The notes under the pieces: generated by a model | Database searches by the model: none | The model's input: only the letters and a program-made list of their open reading frames with translations | What the model was told of the DNA's origin: nothing | Position numbers and translations under genes: made by a program | In this document: one piece after another, positions 1-8,754 of the stretch | Numbering within the stretch: the stretch's first letter is position 1 | Layout of the letters: the number at the start of each line of letters is the position of its first letter | Assembly: GCF_002259795.1 (NCBI RefSeq) | Contig: NZ_MWXA01000001.1 | Span: forward strand, 62,001-126,000 | Reading direction: 5' to 3' | Length of the DNA: 64,000 nt | Source: Bifidobacterium aquikefiri | Lineage (GTDB): Bacteria; Actinomycetota; Actinomycetes; Actinomycetales; Bifidobacteriaceae

Positions 1-386
1 GAACCGTCGTGGAACAGGGATCCGTGTATTCGATTTTCGTGAATCCACATGACGCCCTCACCAGAACATTCATCGAAACCACTTCGAATCTCGGAAGAAT
101 TAATGATCTGATACACGCAGACAATCCGGCGATCACCATCGGAAAGAGGCAGAGACTTATACGTCTGCAATATTCAAAGGAAGATGTTTCCGAACCCTTG
201 GTTTCTCTGATGACTGCCCGCTTTGGCGTGCTTGTCAACATTCTTCTCAGCGATATTGAAAGCATCGGTGGAAGGCCTATCGGCGGTCTTGTGGCAACTA
301 TTGAAGGATCTGCGGAAAATATAGAATCCGCACTTGATTTCTTGAGGAAGAAAGACGTTCGAGTGGAGGTTATCGAACATGTTTGA
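1..386 (+). CDS. metN: Methionine ABC transporter ATP-binding protein, C-terminal part (5' end outside window)
   Basis: This is the tail of the ATPase that powers D/L-methionine uptake through MetNIQ. The reading frame is open from the window edge, and the first complete codons (from base 3) give T-V-V-E-Q-G-S-V-Y-S-I-F. That matches the end of an ABC ATPase domain, where the regulatory 'vVEqGsV' strand is followed by 'F..P'. The rest is the ACT-like NIL domain, which in MetN binds methionine and inhibits transport. Walker motifs lie upstream of the window. The gene overlaps metI by 8 bases, so the two are translationally coupled. The NIL assignment is from family knowledge; the order metN-metI-metQ makes it secure. 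Confidence 0.9.
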   Translation, partial: TVVEQGSVYSIFVNPHDALTRTFIETTSNLGRINDLIHADNPAITIGKRQRLIRLQYSKEDVSEPLVSLMTARFGVLVNILLSDIESIGGRPIGGLVATIEGSAENIESALDFLRKKDVRVEVIEHV

Positions 387-1062
387 TATCGTTGCTCGAT
401 GGTTTCCCCATGTAGTTGAATATCGCGGAGAATTCATATCGTCAATCTGGGAAACGGCCGTCATGGTGGGTGTCTCTGGTGCGATTTCGCTGGTATCAAG
501 TCTCATTCTCGGTGTGCTTCTGGTGACTACGCCCAAAGGGGGTCTGCTTGCCGCGCCGCTATGCAATCGGGTGCTTTCCTATGCCATCAATGTCCTGCGC
601 TCGGTTCCCTTCATCATTCTCGCTGCAGCTCTAGTACCGTTGACACGGGCCTTGACCGGAGCAGCGCTCGGTCTCAGAGGTGCCATCTTTCCGCTGGTTG
701 TCGGCATAACGCCATTCTTTGCGCGTCAAGTCGAAGCTGCGTTGATGACCATACCGTCAAATCTGATTGAAACCGCATACTCCATGGGATTCACGCCCTG
801 GAAGATAATCCGTCGGGTGTATCTCAGAGAAGGCATACCTGCCCTTGCCAAGGGAACAACTATCACCATGGTCAGTCTCATAGGGTTGTCAGCTATATCC
901 GGCTCGCTTGGTAGCGGCGGACTTGGCGACTTTGCCATCCGATACGGCTATCAGCGATTCATGTTTGATGCCACGCTCGCGTCGGTTATCGTGCTGCTCT
1001 GCATGGTAGGTTTTGTCGAATTCGTCGGCAAGATCGTAGTCGATGCAACAACACGCCAGTAG
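379..1062 (+). CDS. metI: Methionine ABC transporter permease MetI
   Basis: Integral membrane permease of the methionine importer, 227 residues, the normal family size. Several hydrophobic spans are visible. The cytoplasmic EAA coupling loop, which docks on MetN, is at about residues 131-150 (ETAYSMGFTPWKIIRRVYL), and 'GSGGLGDFAIRYGY' near the C-terminus is typical of MetI. The ATG lies inside the end of metN and the stop is followed closely by metQ, so the three genes form one operon. No terminator lies between them. Confidence 0.94.
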   Translation: MFDIVARWFPHVVEYRGEFISSIWETAVMVGVSGAISLVSSLILGVLLVTTPKGGLLAAPLCNRVLSYAINVLRSVPFIILAAALVPLTRALTGAALGLRGAIFPLVVGITPFFARQVEAALMTIPSNLIETAYSMGFTPWKIIRRVYLREGIPALAKGTTITMVSLIGLSAISGSLGSGGLGDFAIRYGYQRFMFDATLASVIVLLCMVGFVEFVGKIVVDATTRQ

Positions 1063-1167
1063 CGCGGCCACCTTCACTTCATGATGTCGAGTGAGCAGTG
1101 TGCCTACTTTCGGCTGCATGTTCACAGAAATATCTATTTGTTTATCAACGACCAAAGGAGCAATCAA

Positions 1168-2058
1168 TTGAAATCAATAAAAACTCGTCTGATCATACTT
1201 GCGGCCATTCTTGCCACGGTGGCTGTGGTTGCAGTGGCAGTCTTCGCCTATAATCGCTTCCGCAGCGACGAATCCAGTCAGATAACCACGGTCAAGGTAG
1301 GGGTTGACAGCGACTCATACAACGATATCTGGGATGCTGTGAATGCAGAGCTCACGAAGAATAAGTCCGGCATACAGGTTGAATTGGTGCATATGGATGG
1401 AAGCCAGATCAATGCTGCCACGGCCAATGGCGAACTGGACCTGAACGCTTTCCAACATCACGCATTCCTCGACGACCAGAATGAGAGCGAGGGATACGAC
1501 CTTACTACGTACGCCAACACCTTCATACAGCCGATGAATGTCTATTCCGATAGCATCGAGAGTCTTGACGATCTGAAGGATGGAGACAGTGTCGTGCTTC
1601 CCAACAACCCCACGAACATGGGTCGGGCGTTGAAGGTTCTGGAGCGGGCGGGAGTGCTGAAAACGAATCCAGACAAGGGATATCTGCCGACTGAGGAAGA
1701 TGTCACCGACAATCCCAAGCATCTGGTTTTCAACCCGGTTGAATATCCGCAGGTTCCACGTCTGCTGCCTGATAACGCGGTTGGAATCATCAACACGAAC
1801 GTTGCGATAGATGCCGGTCTGGATCCCATTGAGGATTCCATATATAGCGTGCCTGTCAATCCCGACGATGAATACAACCTGCCATGGATCAACATCATCG
1901 CCGGACGGGCGACAGATGCCAAGAATCCTGCCTATGTGAAAGTCGTTGAGGCATATGGTACTGAATCGGTCAAGAAGGTCATCGAAGAGAAACATGCCGG
2001 TCAGTGCATCTATGTGTTCAGCGACGAAGTGAATCCGAATCAGCCGGCTCAGGACTGA
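1168..2058 (+). CDS. metQ: Methionine-binding protein MetQ (NlpA family)
   Basis: Extracytoplasmic substrate-binding component of the methionine importer, about 296 residues. A TTG start at 1168 is chosen because AAAGGAG sits 8 bases upstream; earlier in-frame codons give an unrelated leader. The N-terminus has basic residues and a hydrophobic stretch (about residues 8-26) but no lipobox cysteine, so the protein appears to be held by an uncleaved membrane segment rather than by lipidation, unusual for NlpA/MetQ proteins. Family signatures include 'LDLNAFQHHAFL' (the usual 'lDan.FQH..yL') and 'PNNPTNMGRAL'. Methionine or a methionine derivative is the inferred ligand from the metNI context. 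Confidence 0.9.
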   Translation: MKSIKTRLIILAAILATVAVVAVAVFAYNRFRSDESSQITTVKVGVDSDSYNDIWDAVNAELTKNKSGIQVELVHMDGSQINAATANGELDLNAFQHHAFLDDQNESEGYDLTTYANTFIQPMNVYSDSIESLDDLKDGDSVVLPNNPTNMGRALKVLERAGVLKTNPDKGYLPTEEDVTDNPKHLVFNPVEYPQVPRLLPDNAVGIINTNVAIDAGLDPIEDSIYSVPVNPDDEYNLPWINIIAGRATDAKNPAYVKVVEAYGTESVKKVIEEKHAGQCIYVFSDEVNPNQPAQD

Positions 2059-2132
2059 CCCAGAGCCGTGAATGTGAGCGAGGACCGCCTCCTTGAGTCA
2101 CTCTGCCCAGTGCAGAAGCCCAAGAGGGCGGT

Positions 2133-2801
2133 TCATCGTGGTTGCTGCGAGAGATTTGTAGCTGAAGCATTGTTCCAGAACCTTGCATGGAGCAGAGGAA
2201 TGGCTACGGTCGTGTTGAAATATTCGACCAGTGGCCCCATGCATAATGCGGTTATTACCGTGGCAATGCCAACGGTGGCACCGCATGAGAACCCTACCGC
2301 GACGCAAAACAGATCCGTCCCAATGCGGCAGAACCTGAATTTCCAATGGGTGGAGGCATGAAGAGTCAACGCGCAGGCATCATAAGCGGAAACACCTAGA
2401 TTCCCGGTGAAATACAGGGCAGTCGCCAAACAGAGCAAGACGATTCCGCAGACGAGCAGCATGCAGCGTACCGCGAGTGATGGCGACGGAATCCAGGCCT
2501 GCAGGGCGCTGAGCCACCATTGGGTAACAAAACCACTGAGAAAGATGGTAATCGGGGTTGCAAAGCCGAGATGTGTTCGACCAACACATGCAATCACCGC
2601 GAGCAAGCCAAGATTCACCAAGGTATAGCAGATTCCATACCCCATGTTTGTGATGGTGGCCATGCCAAAGACGAATGTGGTGAAAGGGTCAATGCCGAAC
2701 GAGGATTTACTGATGACCGCCACGCTTGAAGCAGTGAGTATCACACCAGCGCACGATAGGACAAGACGTTGTGGAAACTGCTGAATGGGCTGAAATTTCA
2801 A
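2133..2801 (-). CDS. YczE/YyaS-like integral membrane protein
   Basis: A 222-residue, strongly hydrophobic protein with about five or six membrane spans. The motif 'SSFGIDPFTTFVFG' after the first span and 'NLGVSAYDA' later are the repeated 'G..p.d' signatures of the YczE/YitT-like family, whose biochemical role is unsettled (small-molecule transport has been proposed). It begins 4 bases after the stop of the upstream alpha-galactosidase gene on the same strand, so the two are almost certainly co-transcribed, and a link to sugar uptake or efflux is possible. That link is inference from position only. Confidence 0.7.
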   Translation of the reverse strand: MKFQPIQQFPQRLVLSCAGVILTASSVAVISKSSFGIDPFTTFVFGMATITNMGYGICYTLVNLGLLAVIACVGRTHLGFATPITIFLSGFVTQWWLSALQAWIPSPSLAVRCMLLVCGIVLLCLATALYFTGNLGVSAYDACALTLHASTHWKFRFCRIGTDLFCVAVGFSCGATVGIATVITALCMGPLVEYFNTTVAIPLLHARFWNNASATNLSQQPR

Positions 2802-2804
2802 AGT

Positions 2805-4463
2805 TTACTCACTTATGTTCGAAAGGATGGCAATGGAACGGGTTGGGTTCGGGTTGAACTGCAGGCCGCGTTGGTCGAACCACATGTATTTCTTGATGCC
2901 GGTCTCGTCTCCCCATGATTCAGGGCAATCGGTTTGTTGCCAATCGAGAGGAATTGCGTGGACTTCGCCAATGGAAGCCGTGCGCAAGGCCTTGCGCAGG
3001 TCTTCCTCCATGGCGGGTGTGAGGCTTTCCGGTTTTGCTGAGAAGAAGAACGGGGTGCCGCTGTTTGCAACGACCTCAGCCCATTGACGATTGAACTTCC
3101 AGTCTATGGTCGGGCCAATGCCGATGCAGTCCGCATCGATATCGAAGAAACGTCTGTGCTGTGGCAGGCGAAAAGCAAGCGTATTGATACCCATCTGACG
3201 TGTACGTTCCCAATCGATGCCGCTGGTATCGTCACCGGCACGCTGAATGTGCATCAGACCTGCGCCCAGATGACCGATGGTATTGCACCCAAGAACCAAG
3301 GCTCCAAAGCGTGCGGTTTCTTCATGGATACGGGCGTAGAATCTTTTGACCATCTGAGCATTGGTAATCGTGCGATCATAGAGGTGCCAGCCATCGTGGG
3401 TGACGTATGGGTTCATTTGGAATCCCCATAGACCGAACAGATCGAAGGTCGAGAAATCATGTTTCAGCAGCCGGTATCCCCAACCGCACATGGTTCGAAT
3501 ATCTTCCGCTATATATTCCAAGGCATCGGGGCATGATGGATCGAGACATCCATTCGTTTTCAGTCTCCAGCTGCATGGGATCTCCGGGTCATCGTTAAGC
3601 AGTAGACGAGTCCAGATTCCTGGCTTGATGCTCTTGTCTCTCATATAGTCCGCAAGACGTTGCATGTCTGGAAACCTGGAATTGCCTTCACGCCAGGGGC
3701 CGCCATTGTAGTTGTTGATACGGTGATGAATCTGCCATCCGTCATCGATGATCATGTATGGGCGATTGTCGTTGCCTTCGCTGAGCTTCGCCAAGTAATC
3801 GGTATCCTGCATGATGTCACGTTCGGTGCTGTCGCCGTATGCGTAATACCAGTTATTACTTCCGTAGACGGGCTTATTTGGGAGCAGGGGGTCGTCGCAG
3901 AGCGCAGAGCAGAACTGCTGGGCGGTTTGCATTGCGGTGGCGTTCTCATATTTTCTGGCGATGATGGTGGCCAGTTCGAGGTGTTCGCCGTGCAGTTGAA
4001 CTCCCATGCCCCCATTTCTCACATCAAGGACCAGGGTGATGCCCTCAGCATCAATCTGCCAGAAGCACATGGCGTTTGGTCTGACGCGGACGCCGTAGCC
4101 AAAGCCGCCATCGGCTTGCGAAGCAATGAAATACCATGGCATGAATCGATTTGACAACAGATTATGAAAACCCATTGTTCCATACCCACGCTCCCACTCA
4201 TCACCCAGGTAGAGTGCATCCTTGGGCATGCTCAGATTCCATCGCAAGCTAACGATCTTGATTCCGGTTTGCCGTGAGCTCAAGGTAACTGAGGTGGAAC
4301 TTTCATCGGGCGACACCACGATTTGCGTATCTGAAAACCACAGATGCCGTGCATCGTACGTGCCCGACTCATTGCCTCGATCGGAGGTCACGGTTATCTG
4401 ATGTGGTTCGCCAATGCAGATTGGCAGCATTTCGATATGTGAACTATCGGTCAACGTAACCAC
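2805..4463 (-). CDS. GH36-family alpha-galactosidase-like glycoside hydrolase
   Basis: A 552-residue clan GH-D enzyme. Visible motifs are 'IDDGW' at about 239-243, 'GIWTRLL' at about 282-288, the nucleophile region 'LLKHDF' (Asp about 336) and the acid/base region 'RAGDDTSG' (Asp about 411/412). All are placed as in GH36 alpha-galactosidases, so hydrolysis of alpha-galactosides is the likely reaction. At 552 residues it is shorter than the classical enzymes of about 720 and has no signal peptide, so it probably acts on imported sugars. It heads a two-gene minus-strand unit with the YczE-like gene. A related GH-D specificity such as alpha-N-acetylgalactosaminidase cannot be excluded. Confidence 0.85.
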   Translation of the reverse strand: MVTLTDSSHIEMLPICIGEPHQITVTSDRGNESGTYDARHLWFSDTQIVVSPDESSTSVTLSSRQTGIKIVSLRWNLSMPKDALYLGDEWERGYGTMGFHNLLSNRFMPWYFIASQADGGFGYGVRVRPNAMCFWQIDAEGITLVLDVRNGGMGVQLHGEHLELATIIARKYENATAMQTAQQFCSALCDDPLLPNKPVYGSNNWYYAYGDSTERDIMQDTDYLAKLSEGNDNRPYMIIDDGWQIHHRINNYNGGPWREGNSRFPDMQRLADYMRDKSIKPGIWTRLLLNDDPEIPCSWRLKTNGCLDPSCPDALEYIAEDIRTMCGWGYRLLKHDFSTFDLFGLWGFQMNPYVTHDGWHLYDRTITNAQMVKRFYARIHEETARFGALVLGCNTIGHLGAGLMHIQRAGDDTSGIDWERTRQMGINTLAFRLPQHRRFFDIDADCIGIGPTIDWKFNRQWAEVVANSGTPFFFSAKPESLTPAMEEDLRKALRTASIGEVHAIPLDWQQTDCPESWGDETGIKKYMWFDQRGLQFNPNPTRSIAILSNISE

Positions 4464-4625
4464 CCTTTCGTTGTGGACGACTGTGTCCCTGACTTCTGTG
4501 CCCTTGACTTCTGTGTCGCGAATCTCTCAGTGTCGAATGCGATGCATTCGGCATATTGCATAGTGATGCCCGTCGTGGCGATGTGCCTGGAAATTTTGGC
4601 CAGGAACATAACCACATGAATAGTT

Positions 4626-5200
4626 TTAGAGCGTGACTCGCCGTATTTCAAATAGACGAATTGTTTCTGGCTTGCAGCGTGGCATGCGGATTCCGACTGA
4701 CTCAAGGAACGAACCGCTGACTTCCGCTTTTCCGAAAGGCCCATAGGAATCCAACGATTCCAAAGCAGCCTTGGCTGCCTCTGGACCTGTCCACTGCACG
4801 CAGTACTTGCCTTGCGGATCAAGCCCGGCAATGCGCATATATGAACCACGATTGCTTGGGGATTCCTCTTCCTGAACATGCGCAATGATTGCCCGCGACC
4901 CATCATTGGACACAACGCCATAGCCGGTTACTGAAGGATCGGCAATGTCGAAACGATGGTAGTTGCCGCCATGGAGGAATTCACGATGTTCCTTGTACCA
5001 CGTAATCCATGCTGCCAATTCATCAAGGTCATCCTGAGAGGCGGTGGTGATATCCCACTCGATACCAAAACTGTAGAACACGGCGGTTGCAGCCCTGAAT
5101 CCAAGCGAAAAAGTACGTCCTGTCTGCTTCGACGATGGCTGTGATATATGTGCGCCGATATATTCTGGTGCGACATGCTGCACGGTCCATCGCTGAATGC
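4626..5200 (-). pseudogene. C-terminal remnant of a second GH36 alpha-galactosidase
   Basis: About 190 residues matching only the end of a classical GH36 alpha-galactosidase: '..IQRW' then 'GAHIS', 'QTGRTFSLGFRAATAVF', 'FGIEWDIT', and 'ELAAWITWYKEHREFLHGG', followed by the beta-sandwich C-terminal domain. The nucleophile and acid/base parts, roughly 500 residues, are missing. Homology stops near 5200, immediately before the divergent acetyltransferase gene, so the 5' part was removed by a deletion or by insertion of the neighbour. Product activity is not expected. The 160 bases between it and the intact GH36 gene contain two near-identical 15-base units (about 4486-4515) and no gene. Confidence 0.8.
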
Positions 5201-5256
5201 TTTGCCTGCTGAACTTCGCCGTAATTCGGTAGCGTAGAAGACCTATCATGGGTGGC

Positions 5257-5919
5257 ATGTCAAAGCGTTCACAACCGTCAACTGTCACCTATAGGCTTGC
5301 TGAGCGTGATGAGCTGGGTAGCATTGCCGATCTTGCTGCCGCATCCTTTGCGGATTATCCTTTCTTTACCTTTGTCTTCCGTGACGCGTTCAGCGATGAG
5401 TCGGATTATCTGAAGTTCATCAGGTCGTTGCTCCTGATGTACTTTCGAGCGATCGCTCGTCGCAATGACTGCCTGGTAGGCGTGCTTGATGGGAGCATCG
5501 TGTCGGTTGCCTTGATGCAAAATCCGACGAACAAGCGTCCCGGACTCTTGAATTACATCGTTTCTGGCGGATGGCGGATTCCGTGGCGTGTGGGTTTGAA
5601 GAGAGTGCTGGATTTTCGCAGAATCAGTGACGATACCGATAGGGATTGCTTCACCAGGTATCCACAGGCATGGTATGTGGAATTACTTGCAGTGCAAAAC
5701 AACCACAGAGGTCAGCGGCTTGGAAGCCGAATGATTCAGGACTGCATGATTCCCTATGTCAGGCGTAAGGGTGGGAACGCGATTACATTGATCACCAACA
5801 CCGAGCCCAATCGACGGTTCTATACCAGCAACGGGTTCACGGAATTTCTCTCTCAGCCAGTAGAGCGCAACGGTATCACCGTTGGCAACTGGAGCTATTA
5901 CATGGATCTGGACGACTGA
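5257..5919 (+). CDS. GNAT-family N-acetyltransferase
   Basis: About 220 residues with the GNAT fold: an N-terminal 'YRLAERDELGSIADLAAASF' strand-helix and the acetyl-CoA binding region 'VELLAVQNNHRGQRLGSRMI' (the Q/RxxGxG/A-type pyrophosphate loop). Near the end, 'LITNTEPNRRFYTSNGF' is the classical C-terminal strand-helix. The substrate cannot be told. The ATG at 5257 (MSKRS) is preferred; an in-frame ATG at 5248 is possible. It is divergent from the truncated alpha-galactosidase and its promoter lies in the remnant, consistent with this gene having replaced the lost 5' part. Confidence 0.85.
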   Translation: MSKRSQPSTVTYRLAERDELGSIADLAAASFADYPFFTFVFRDAFSDESDYLKFIRSLLLMYFRAIARRNDCLVGVLDGSIVSVALMQNPTNKRPGLLNYIVSGGWRIPWRVGLKRVLDFRRISDDTDRDCFTRYPQAWYVELLAVQNNHRGQRLGSRMIQDCMIPYVRRKGGNAITLITNTEPNRRFYTSNGFTEFLSQPVERNGITVGNWSYYMDLDD

Positions 5920-6139
5920 CACGCGTGATGGCTCATGGTCATGACGGTCTGTGACCAACCCTCGTTGAAGCCGCGGAACGCTCGTTCTTGATTATCTGAC
6001 GTATATGTAATAGATTACCTAGCGTTCATATGGCTGCAGGGAGTGACTGCTCAGCCTTCGATAGGGATGTGGCATCCCAGACATGGCGCGTCGATGCGTT
6101 CGATGGTGTTCGATGGGGATGGTTAGAAGGGTTGCACAC

Positions 6140-7327
6140 ATGGCTGGCTTGTTGCTCGCGATTATTTATCTGGCATTCGTCAGTTTGGGACTTCCCGATT
6201 CGCTGCTTGGATCGGCATGGCCCTCGATGTATCAAGGGTTCGGGGTTCCAATCTCATACGCGGGTGGTATTGCGGTTGTTATTTCCTTGGGGACCATTGT
6301 CTCATCCTTGCTCAGCGACCGCTTCACGCAACGTTTCGGAGCAGGGAAGGTGACCGCTTCGTCCGTGCTCGTGACTGCGCTCGCACTTTTAGGATTCTCT
6401 GCGGCAACAAGCTACTGGCAGCTTTGTATTCTTGCAATCCCATATGGGCTGGGTGCCGGAGGTGTCGATGCCGCGCTCAACAACTACGTTGCCTTGCATT
6501 ATGCGAGCAGACATATGAGTTGGCTGCATTGCATGTGGGGTATGGGCGCTTCGATAGGGCCATATATCATGGGCTTTGCGCTCGCAAGGAATCAGGGATG
6601 GCAGGGTGGCTATCGTTATATTGCCATCCTGCAGATGGTGCTCACTGCCGTGCTGATTTTCAGCGTTCCTCTGTGGAAACGGCGGGTGCATACTTCGTCA
6701 CAGGACCGCGCAAAGGCTTCAGCTGATGCCGGGGCGGTGAGCAGCTCACATCTTGGAATCCGCGAGATTCTCAGCATTCCCGGGGCACCTCAGGTGTTCC
6801 TGCTGTTCTTCTGCTATTGTGCCATCGAGACCACTGCGGGACTGTGGGCGAGCAGCTACATGGTGAAGCATCTTGGCATTGCTTCGGATGCAGCAGCATC
6901 ATGGGCCAGCATGTTCTATATAGGTATCACGGTTGGCCGGGCATTCAGCGGCTTCATGACGATCCGGCTGAACGATGCCGTGATGATACGCGTGGGATAT
7001 GCGATTATGGCATTTGGACTGCTCGTCATCATGGTGTCAGGCAGTTCGAGCTTCATTGTTCTGGCAGGGCTGGTGATTCTGGGGCTTGGCTGTGCGCCAG
7101 TGTATCCGTGCGTCATCCATTCCACGCCTGCCACGTTTGGGGTAGATCGATCTCAGGCGATCATCGGTGTACAGATGGCAAGTGCGTATACCGGGTCCCT
7201 TGCGATGCCGCCGTTGTTCGGAGTCATTGCTAACGGTGTCGGCATCGCCGTGTTCCCTTGGTATCTTGGAGTGCTTCTTCTCGTGATGATTGCGATGCAT
7301 GAGAGCATGCAGCGTGTGAAGAGCTAA
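6140..7327 (+). CDS. Major facilitator superfamily permease, fucose-permease-like
   Basis: A 12-span MFS transporter of about 395 residues. The start at 6140 (MAGLLLAIIY) follows AGAAGGG by 9 bases and opens directly into the first span; a longer start at 6083 would add a basic, cysteine-containing leader that looks non-coding. Loop 2-3 has 'LLSDRFTQRFGAGKV', an MFS motif A variant, and 'GLGAGGVDAALNNYVALHY' resembles fucose-permease-like (FHS/YbjJ) members. The substrate is unknown. No obvious co-transcribed partner. Confidence 0.85.
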   Translation: MAGLLLAIIYLAFVSLGLPDSLLGSAWPSMYQGFGVPISYAGGIAVVISLGTIVSSLLSDRFTQRFGAGKVTASSVLVTALALLGFSAATSYWQLCILAIPYGLGAGGVDAALNNYVALHYASRHMSWLHCMWGMGASIGPYIMGFALARNQGWQGGYRYIAILQMVLTAVLIFSVPLWKRRVHTSSQDRAKASADAGAVSSSHLGIREILSIPGAPQVFLLFFCYCAIETTAGLWASSYMVKHLGIASDAAASWASMFYIGITVGRAFSGFMTIRLNDAVMIRVGYAIMAFGLLVIMVSGSSSFIVLAGLVILGLGCAPVYPCVIHSTPATFGVDRSQAIIGVQMASAYTGSLAMPPLFGVIANGVGIAVFPWYLGVLLLVMIAMHESMQRVKS

Positions 7328-7550
7328 TACGCACCACTATCGCGCAGACTCTCGAAGTCCGGATCGATGCGCATGGTGCGTTATGATTTCGCAGGTTCCA
7401 CGGTGATGTGATGATGGTGCCTTTGCGTATGACTTCGATGCAGCACACGCACGTTCAAGCGAAATTTTCATTCGGTAACCACACCAATTTCCAAGCATTC
7501 GTTGATAGCATGGACATGTTATTCCAGGTTATAAACAAGGGGGTTTTCTC

Positions 7551-8384
7551 ATGGGTGACGTATTGGTTGTTATTGGTGTTGGTGGCATGGGAGGCACGAT
7601 TGCGCGCCGTCTTGCACCAGGTCGAACTACAGTGCTCGCAGATTACAACGAGTCACTACTCAGTGCAACGGCTGATTCCATGCGAGCAGATGGATTCGAT
7701 GTCGTGGCGCAGCACGTTGATGTATCTTCACGAGAATCGGTTCATCGGTTGGTTGAGTTTGTTGCGAAGACTGGCAAGCTCTCGACGCTTGTACATACTG
7801 CTGGAGTGTCACCTACGATGATGCCCCTCGATAGGATTCTTGCCATTGATCTTGCTGGTGTCGCGTACACCCTGGAGGAGTTTGGAGCCATTGTTAACCC
7901 CGATACTGCCGGCGTTGTGGTTTCAAGCATGTCGAGTTATCTTTCTCGTCCATTCACACCGGAACAGGAGCATGCGATCCGAGTTTCCACAGGTGAGCAG
8001 CTGTTGAAGCTTGATTTCTTCTCTGAGGCTGCACTCGGCAATTCGGGTGTAGGCTATGGCGTTGCCAAGTTAGCGAACAGAATTCAGGTGCAGGCTGCAA
8101 GTATTGCATGGGGCGCGCGCGGAGCAAGAATCAATGCTGTGAGCCCTGGAGTCATTTCGACGGGTATGGGTCAGCAGGAGCTTGACAGTCCATCGGGTGC
8201 ATTCATGCAAGCCATGGTAGACAACTCGGGCACCGGTCGCATTGGGACTGCGAGTGATATTGCCGATGCAGTGACTTTTTTGGTTGGGCCACAGGCAAGC
8301 TTCATCACTGGCATAGATCTCCTTGTAGATGGAGGCGCGATAGCGGCAGTCTATTCCGGCAAGGTCCCACTGCCGACTGCGTGA
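7551..8384 (+). CDS. Short-chain dehydrogenase/reductase (SDR)
   Basis: A 277-residue NAD(P)-dependent oxidoreductase. The Rossmann motif is 'GVGGMGGTIARRL' near the N-terminus. The active-site Ser region is 'VVSSMSSY', the YxxxK pair is in 'GYGVAKLANR', and 'ARINAVSPGVISTGMGQ' followed by 'FITGIDLLVDGG' are standard classical-SDR elements. The dinucleotide loop is GxGGxG rather than the usual TGxxxGxG. Start at 7551 follows AAGGGGG. The substrate, a secondary alcohol or ketone, cannot be predicted. Confidence 0.9.
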   Translation: MGDVLVVIGVGGMGGTIARRLAPGRTTVLADYNESLLSATADSMRADGFDVVAQHVDVSSRESVHRLVEFVAKTGKLSTLVHTAGVSPTMMPLDRILAIDLAGVAYTLEEFGAIVNPDTAGVVVSSMSSYLSRPFTPEQEHAIRVSTGEQLLKLDFFSEAALGNSGVGYGVAKLANRIQVQAASIAWGARGARINAVSPGVISTGMGQQELDSPSGAFMQAMVDNSGTGRIGTASDIADAVTFLVGPQASFITGIDLLVDGGAIAAVYSGKVPLPTA

Positions 8385-8580
8385 GTGTCGATACCTTCAT
8401 ATGAATCAACGGCAATGTTTTCCAAACAGGTCGTCATAGCAAGTATTCTTTCAAACAGATTCCATTCATGGTGCTGGAAGCGCAGATATTCAGCAGATAT
8501 TGGGATTGGCTCTAGCGTTACTCCTCAATTCCAAGATTTGTGGTAAGAATCTGACCCGTGCAATCATGTATCTCCCTGCC

Positions 8581-8616
8581 TTGGTTGGATGGTTGGATGG
8601 TTGGCGGGTGGATCCA
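8581..8616. repeat. TTGGATGG tandem repeat with hairpin, between convergent genes
   Basis: Three near-exact copies of the octamer GGTTGGAT run into a GTTGGAT/ATCCAAC inverted repeat ending at 8616. It lies in the 370-base gap between the SDR gene and the MFS gene, which face each other, so it may act as a bidirectional transcription stop. There is no clear T-run. Nothing else is recognisable in 8385-8754. Confidence 0.4.
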
Positions 8617-8754
8617 ACAGTGTGACCGAATGGTCTGCATCCACTTCCATGTTATTGGGAGTGTGTTTTTGTTGTTGGGAAGGCTTGTAGGGGTCGTATG
8701 TGGGTTTTCTGGTTGGGTGTTGCAAGGTGGGTGCAGTTTTCATGGTGTTGAAGC

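Noticed and set aside
4451-4921. Long minus-strand frame of 156 codons overlapping the GH36 remnant
   Set aside because: It has no family signals and lies in another frame over a clear GH36 fragment; a shadow frame.
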